This document shows, one piece after another, positions 57,669 to 64,000 of a stretch of 64,000 nt of DNA; within the stretch, counting starts at the first letter, position 1; every line of letters begins with the position of its first letter. The notes beneath the pieces were generated by a model. The model was not told the origin of the DNA. It was given only the letters and a program-made list of their open reading frames with translations, and searched no databases. Origin of the DNA: Allantophomopsis cytisporea (lineage: Eukaryota > Ascomycota > Leotiomycetes > Phacidiales > Phacidiaceae); NCBI GenBank assembly GCA_024752435.1, contig CP103030.1:62001-126000 (forward strand). The letters are read 5' to 3'. Both the position numbers and the translations under genes were made by a program.

Positions 57669-59127
57669 CTAGATGCGGGTAGTGTAAGATGGACGTCTAG
57701 CTTCGAATCCATGGAACCGAGTCAGCCCGGAATGGGCGAATTGAAGTGTCGAGTCAGGAAAGTGGTCATCGAGGAAGACAACACTATCTGGCTTAACATC
57801 ACCATGCCAGGGGCATGGATTCCCGCGAACCAATTGTGGACCATCCTTGTCTTTGAGTCTCGATCTTGAATGCAAACCAATTAGCTCCGAGTCTCTTGCA
57901 AGTTTCCAGACTGCAATTGAAGTTGACTTGTAGTTATCAGAATCATCTTCCTCGTGGTCATTTGCTCGTGCCCTTGAACAAACCACGTTCGTCGAGAGTT
58001 CGAATTGGTCAGGAACGTCATCTCGGAACTCAATTCTCAAGCGATCCAAGATACTTTGAAATACTCGAGACGAGCTTTCGCCTCTCTGTTGAGCGGGCAT
58101 GTCGCGAAGAAGGGCCAAAGAGTCTTGGAGTGGGCGGAGTTGTGGAAGGTCATTCTTTATCACGGCGGAAAGAAAGCGTAACAATTCAACAAATACTTCT
58201 TGACGCTGAATCTTTCTGGTTGGCAGTAGCATGTGGTACAGGTATGGAAGCAGTAGAAGTCTTTTCCTAGCTAATAGGTCACGAATCAGATCGAAAGCAC
58301 GCCCGAAGCACACGAAAGCGCGGCTGATTTGGTGTGCTTCTAACAGCAGTTGGCTATCGAACATGCTGTGATAGAAACTTTCCAAAGCGCCGAGCTGAAA
58401 CGTTTCTTGCTGCCCCCTCCATTGTTGATTCTCAAATAGGCCACTGAAGTAGTCGCGGCCAAGGTGTAGTAGCTGGTCAAGCTGGCTATATGCTAGCGGC
58501 CGCGGTAATCCCCAATACACTTGATTTGGATCTGGAAGAGCCACGATGTTTGGATTTACTGGACTTCTACTTGACACGGAACTCTCAGTTGCCGGTGTGA
58601 ATCTTGGGACATGTACAGGCCCATGCTCAGCTCCAGCAGACGGTTCTGGGGTTCGGTAGTCGATACGAGTAGTCGGGCTTGCAGCAGCGGCATCAATAGC
58701 AAGCGACTGCAGATCACGGACCTCCTTGCGATGGAAGTAGCGCTTGACCTCCTGAAAAGAGACAACGCGGCCTCTGATCAGAAAGACTGTCTTTTTGCCT
58801 TGGGCTTCCCTCTGAGAAGCAATCCCCAAAGCGTACAACATGTCTTTTTGCTTGTGATTCCGGTCCAAGTCCCACTTCTTGATGCGCTTTTTTAGCATCG
58901 GAACCCTAGGCAATATTGGCCTCGCAATCAACAAGCCCAAGCACAACGGTAACTCACGTTGGGTGAAACCCAAGCTCAGAAAGCACAACTTGGAGCTCTT
59001 TCAGGGACTTGTCTTCATCGCGGTAGAGCTGGGTGATAATCTGTCGTTTGTCATCCCATTCCTTAGCCGAATATGATTGTGCCGCTGTCAGAAGATTTGG
59101 ACCTCGGTTTCGAGCATTGAGTGCCAT
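57669..59127 (-). CDS. Clr5-domain protein
   Basis: Two exons, 59127-58958 and 58905-57669, separated by a 52-bp intron, giving 468 aa. The Clr5 domain occupies roughly residues 23-77: a Trp in KEWDDKRQIITQLY, then LKELQVVLSELGFHPT across the intron and KKRIKKWDLDRN. The domain is fungal and common in nuclear or developmental proteins of unclear function. The remaining 390 residues are helical in character with no motif I recognise. The gene lies between two copies of a duplicated segment, one at each flank. Confidence 0.85.
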
Positions 59128-60142
59128 TGTTCAGATGACTTTTAGGATGAAGAGTCAACTGCTACATCAAGTGGAAAGTGTGAACTTTTACATCTCAGTT
59201 GACCAGATATACTTTTATATATGGACATTTGAAAGGTGGAGAAGCAAGGAGCAAAAGAGAAGGGTGTATAGCATGCATATCGGTAACACTTTTGCAAGGT
59301 AGGCCGATTTACAAAAGTACCCTGCATGAAGTGGGGCAGGTTGTAATCCGATGAAGACAGAACATAAACCGACCCGTCCGCAAACCAGCCGTTAGTAATC
59401 GATTCCAGCCAATGACCAACAAAGTCTGCCCTCAGCAGTCTAGATATGGTTACGAGACCTCCCTCAGTATAAATGGTCCCAAGGTCTACCAACTACCCAT
59501 TCAGACGCAACTGATATAAAAGCCGCGCCGCCTCACTCAAGTCTGATCATATCAAGTCACTTGGACCGACTAAATCCAGAATTGATGCCACTAATTCCAA
59601 TTCCAAAATCCAAAGGACTACCTCGGCGAGAGGCCCACGGAGTGGTGAGTTAGACTCTCAAGCCTCTACGCTCCTTTTGTCACGTTATATATCTCAATTT
59701 CAATGTTCGCAGTACAGCTTCGTAGAATGATACATTTGATAGCTGTAGTCCATAATGCACCGGAGCTCGATCCCGATATTCACAGCTTGACTAAGCATCA
59801 CAGAAAAGGATATCAAGACGACATCAAATTCTTATTCAATGTCATCTCGACTCGGATATTTCCCTACTACATCCCATCTACATCCCCGCTTCCCATCCTT
59901 ACACCTATCCTCATATTTCACCTCTATCCCCACGTTCCATCCCCATCCACACATTCCACCACCAACCCCTCAAATAAAGATATAAAAAATGCACCGAATC
60001 CCATCCCAACCAAATACCAAACTCCCAAAAAATGCATCCGGCAATATAGCACACGGCAACACATCAAACCACGGACCCATCGACCCATCGACCATAGAAC
60101 CATCAAAACAAGATAACATGACAAGACACACACGCTAAAGCA
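59128..60142. other. Intergenic region with Clr5 promoter and CAP10 3' flank
   Basis: No gene is supported. The right half is copy 2 of the duplicated segment. Confidence 0.5.
59785..60090. repeat. Duplicated A/C-rich segment, copy 2
   Basis: The partner of 57270-57545, same orientation, about 2.5 kb apart. It lies immediately 3' of the CAP10-type gene and so is probably the ancestral location. Confidence 0.8.
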
Positions 60143-62072
60143 CTACGACAGATCCGCCACGTACCCCAAAACCTCCCTATCATCATCACTAACACGCGCG
60201 TATTCGAGCAATAAGCGAAGCACATAGATCTGCATGTCCTCCTTGCGCAGCACCTTATCAGCCCATTCCTTGCCAGCATCCGCGATCTTCCTAGCGGCAT
60301 CATCGTGGGGCTCGACGCGGCCCTCGAGGCCGTCATAGCCGACGAAGTACTGCATGATGCCGAAGAAGTCCATGAAGCGGTTGTCCATGGGCACGACGTG
60401 GACCCAGGGCACGATGCGCGAATCGTGCCACTCGCGGAAAATGGTGGCCTTGATGGGCAGCGAAGTGCTCATGAGGAAGCCGCGGTAGCGGCCCGAGAAG
60501 GAGTTTCCGTCGATGTCGGGCAGGAATTTGTTGCTGAACTGCGCGCTCATCTTCATGCCGGGCGTGACGGCGTAGTAGGGGTCGGTGTATTCGCACGTGC
60601 CGAATTCCTCGGGGGGCTCGCAGTTGAGATCTACGAATGCGGCATCGCTCCAGGTCGACACCCAATCGCCCATTCTGCCCTCTTGCTGGGCTGCGATCTC
60701 ATACTGGCTGATGGGCATTGCCCAGTTCTGTGGGATGTCCTGCCATGTCTCGGCACGTGCGGCCTGTGTGGCGTTGATCTGCGCTACAAAACGATGGCGT
60801 TGGAAGCCCTTCCAGTTATCGCGCTTGTTCTTGCCTCCTGTCGCTACACCTCGCCAGATCACGTTGCTGACTTTCTCATCCCAAGGAGCACCGTGGTCGT
60901 CACCACCGGAGAAGCGCTCTTCGTTGTTCCAGTACATTGGGGCGGGGAGTAGGATTTCGTTATTGGTGGGCAGCTTGGAGCCGCCAAAGAGAGGAAACAA
61001 GGTTTTTGTTGCAGCGATAGTGAGAGGCTCGATAAGTGCGCCGTGGAGGGATTGGAGGTCGGGTTGATGGCAAAAATCAGTTGAGAGGGAGAAGTTGCTG
61101 ACGTAGCCTTTGTAGATGTGTGGGGCGGCCAGATTCATAGAGATAGAGGGTGGATGGTCGAAGTCGGTCATTACAGCAGCTTGACGAGCGAGAGAGTCGG
61201 GTGCACAGCCTCGGGCTGCGATGGTCCAGTATGGCTCTATCATCAAGATTAGTGGAATTCGCAGAGAAAGTTCAAATGGTAGACATACTAGTACTTTCCC
61301 AATCCTTCTCCTGTGTCCGAACATCCAATTCGCCCTTCCCTGGCGCAGGAAGGCCATTGTAACCGGTCAGAACCTCGGCAAGAGGAGTGATCTGTCTAGA
61401 TTTCTTCTCCAATTCCATCAAGCGATCGATCTCCTCCCACGGAGTAACGATTCTTGGCTCATCCATGGCATTGAGTGCAATGTCCATATCTGGCAACAAA
61501 TGCTCAATGGTCTTGATCATCTCCAGCCAGATCTGAGTCCAGAACCAATCACTCCCGGCGGTGGCCGTTCCGTTGCGCAAATTGATGGTCATCTCGAAAT
61601 CCCATGCATCCCGCCTGATCTGCTTGGCAGGCACACCCCAGAAAGGCCCCAAGTCGTGATATACCTGATCGAAGAACTCTTCCACAATGACGGCATCCTT
61701 TTCCTTGGCGAAGTTGAACCAGGCATCGAAGCCCGGGGGCGGATGTCGACCTCTGCGCTTCCTGTATTCAGCAGCCGCATCCCCCACGGAGTGTGTCTCC
61801 TTCTTCAGCAAGTTCTGGAATGTTTCTTCGCCGGCCGCAATCAAGGTGTCGATGGGATGTTGGCCCTTCGTGGCGCTCAACACGGTTTGCGCATTCGACT
61901 TCTCGGCGTTGTGAGTCCATTGAAGATGGCCGTCCGCGGAGGGGTTGTACTTCGAACCGCCCTTGGCCCAGAAGATGAGGGTGACGAGGATGATGGCGAC
62001 GAGAAGATATCGAAGGAGCCCAGAGGCCCGTCGCGGGGGACCGTAGGCCATGGCTGTAGGCGACTGTAGCAT
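60143..62072 (-). CDS. CAP10-type glycosyltransferase (GT90 family), type II membrane protein
   Basis: Two exons, 62072-61289 and 61236-60143, separated by a 52-bp intron, giving 625 aa. A short cytoplasmic tail is followed by one membrane anchor (LLRYLLVAIILVTLIFWA), as in Golgi glycosyltransferases. The GT90 region includes VIWRGVATGG, RHRFV, MKMSAQFSNKFLPDIDGNSF, GRYRGFL, KATIFREWHDSRIVPW and MDFFGIMQYF. Homologues in Cryptococcus and other fungi transfer xylose to glycans. It has high GC and looks like a stable housekeeping-type gene, probably outside the metabolite cluster. A second in-frame ATG lies seven codons downstream (MAYGPP), so the exact start is open. Confidence 0.9.
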
Positions 62073-62255
62073 AGCTGAGTTGCTACAAAGGAATGTGATG
62101 TAGAGAAAGGTTTAGACGAGGCGAGAAAAGGTTATGCGGGGATTCAAAATGAGTGTGGTCGCACCCAAAAGGGTATTTTTTTTTATTTGAAAGAAGAAAT
62201 TGAATTCCAAAGGAGTGAATGAAGCTTTTTGAATGGAATGGAAGGGAAGAAGGTC

Positions 62256-62300
62256 GGTTAGGTTGGTAGGTAGGTAGGTAGGGAGGGAGGGAGGGAGGTA
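62256..62300. repeat. Microsatellite (GGTA)n/(GGGA)n
   Basis: Runs of GGTA turning into GGGA tetranucleotides in the upstream flank of the CAP10-type gene. Confidence 0.85.
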
Positions 62301-62399
62301 GCGTGGTGGAGCGAAGAAGCGGGAGTGGTGACTGGGGCCAAGTGGCTGTTATGTTATGGTTAGTTATTCTCTATTCTTAGGCATGTCGATTCACCAGAT

Positions 62400-62430
62400 C
62401 GGTGTTGGTGTTGGTGTTGGAGTTGGAGCG
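62400..62430. repeat. Microsatellite (GGTGTT)n
   Basis: Four to five GGTGTT-like hexamers; they generate the TPTPTP peptide in the minus-strand frame. Confidence 0.85.
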
Positions 62431-63769
62431 AGGATGAGAATGGTGAGTTTGAGTAGAGTTGATTGGATTGATTGCTGAAGCGGAAGCGTGTTTTGAGCGG
62501 TTAATTGTGGATAATACACTTGTTGCTTAGTGCCTTCGAATTGGATGAGAGGACAGTGGTAGTTGTGGTGGATTTTTTCCAATATATTTTCGGGATTTTT
62601 GATGATAGAGCATGAGGAGGTTTGTCGACGATATAAGGAATAGAAGAGGGAATATGAGGAGAGGAGAGTGAGGGGAATGAGAATTGAATGGAGATGGATG
62701 AGTCGAGTTGGTGGTGGTGGTGTTGTCATGAATAGTAACAAGTCTAGGCCGCGCAACAAATCGAATACAATGACAATTCACACATGAGCTGATCAACTCA
62801 GCAACGCTAGAATGAATCTGGAAATAATCACAATATCAATTGGATTATTGACACGATACAATTACCTTACAGGTTCTAGCGGATGTATCCTCACGTGTTG
62901 TATATAAGCATATCACTTCGGGAGGAGTGACAAGTAGAGGGAAAGGGAAAGGGAGGAAGGTGGCATGATGGAAAGGAGGGGAATCGGTTCATGCGCGTCT
63001 ATACGTAGTACTGTGCACTTCTCCTGGAGAGCAGATCTTTCTATTGTGTGATGGTTGAAAGAGGAAGTTGAAATGACTTTCACATTTAGATGTGCCTTTT
63101 ATTACTGGGATGGGCTTAGGTGGGTTGTTTGGGGATAATGATGAGACAAGGGAGGGAGGATTAGATCAGATCATCATCTGTTGGTAGTACTCAGCTCGGA
63201 GCATGTACTTGATGTACCCCATACTGTGAATTTTGTATATCAATTATCGATCATCAATCAATCATCAATCAATGTCTACTCACTTATAATGTAGAATCTA
63301 CAAATCATTCATCTACAGATGAGAATATCGTATCGTATCCTATTGTATTATATCATAGAGATACAAGAGATTTCCTTGTTTCCAAAGCAGGATGACATGA
63401 AGTGAGTCGAGGGAGTTACTTATTATGTAGAGAGGATTGGAGTTATTCATGAGTCTTCCTTGTAAGCAGTAGGCCGTCTCGTAGATCGCCTTAAGAAGTC
63501 GAAGATGTTTAAAAGCTTGACCACATCAATCGAGACTATCTGTAATATATATATGTATATACGAAAAATGGAGGATATCTCATCTCTCAATCACCAAGAC
63601 AAATGGAGGAGATATGTACATATATACATACACTATACTCGGAGTATATTTCATGCAGTCATTATCAGTAAGCATAACAAGTAAGAATAAGCCGTCGTGT
63701 CACTCCACTAAGAAGAGGGAAGTCTAGCCAGTCAACCAGTCAGACAGTCAATCAATACTTTTCTGTTTA

Positions 63770-63990
63770 TACTCTATCTATACTCTACTGTACTCTATCT
63801 ATACTCTACTATACTCTACTATACTCTACTATACTCTACTACACTCTACTATACTCTACTACACTCTACTACACTCTACTACACTCTACTACACTCTACT
63901 ACACTCTACTACACTCTACTACACTCTACTACTCTACTACACTCTACTGTACTCTACTACACTCTACTATACTCTACTACACTCTACTAT
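63770..63990. repeat. Minisatellite with a 10-bp unit (ACTCTACTAY)
   Basis: About 20 near-identical 10-bp units, mostly ACTCTACTAC with ACTCTACTAT variants grouped at the left end. Unit variation is confined to one position plus rare shortened units. The array nearly reaches the window edge. Confidence 0.92.
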
Positions 63991-64000
63991 ACAAGCGACT

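Larger units (their letters stand above)
62073..64000. other. Gene-free flank rich in simple repeats
   Basis: The stretch carries the CAP10 promoter and several simple repeats. Short minus-strand frames at 62391-62796 are low-complexity products of these repeats, not genes. Confidence 0.6.

Noticed and set aside
60305..60952. 215-codon plus-strand frame opposite the CAP10-type gene
   Set aside because: Antisense shadow of a GC-rich, well-supported coding exon.
62391..62796. Minus-strand frames rich in Thr, Pro and Ser
   Set aside because: Products of microsatellite DNA; low complexity and no conserved features.
63770..63990. CRISPR-like array
   Set aside because: Contiguous 10-bp tandem units without spacers in a eukaryotic genome; a minisatellite.

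Overview
This is a fungal genomic window, almost certainly from a filamentous ascomycete (Pezizomycotina). The evidence is many short spliceosomal introns of about 47-133 bp, fungal-type multidomain PKS and NRPS-like enzymes, fungal Myb, Clr5 and F-box proteins, a Tc1/mariner relic and AT-rich intergenic islands. A leotiomycete is possible but cannot be shown from the sequence alone.

Region 1 (1-10.2 kb): the 3' 8.5 kb of an intronless, bacterial-looking modular PKS. It holds the end of one module (KR-ACP) and a complete second module, KS-DH-ER-cMT-KR-ACP-TE, that has no acyltransferase. An SDR gene follows on the same strand. Region 2 (11.3-17.4 kb): a five-exon FAD monooxygenase fused to an eight-segment membrane domain, then a dead mariner element with TIRs, one MITE copy and AT-rich DNA.

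Region 3 (17.5-47.9 kb): a polyketide cluster built around a divergent pair, an A-T-R NRPS-like aryl acid reductase and a non-reducing PKS (SAT-KS-AT-PT-ACP-ACP-TE). It continues with a phenol-hydroxylase-type FAD monooxygenase, an O-methyltransferase, an MFS exporter, a secreted berberine-bridge-type FAD oxidase, a small secreted protein, a secreted alpha/beta hydrolase and three related SDRs. A 12-bp motif, GTACKCNGGTCC, or a close variant, lies 115-260 bp upstream of every gene in this block. I saw no full copy elsewhere in the window, so it looks like the operator of a cluster regulator and marks the cluster borders. The likely chemistry is a methyl-resorcylic (orsellinic-type) acid, reduced to an aldehyde, hydroxylated, O-methylated and then oxidised, partly in the secretory pathway, and exported.

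Region 4 (49.5-64 kb): flanking genes without the motif. These are a three-repeat Myb factor, an F-box protein, a Clr5-domain protein and a CAP10-type glycosyltransferase, with a second MITE copy, a duplicated 3' flank and a terminal minisatellite. Exon boundaries below were placed by hand from splice signals and reading-frame continuity; all multi-exon models close in frame.
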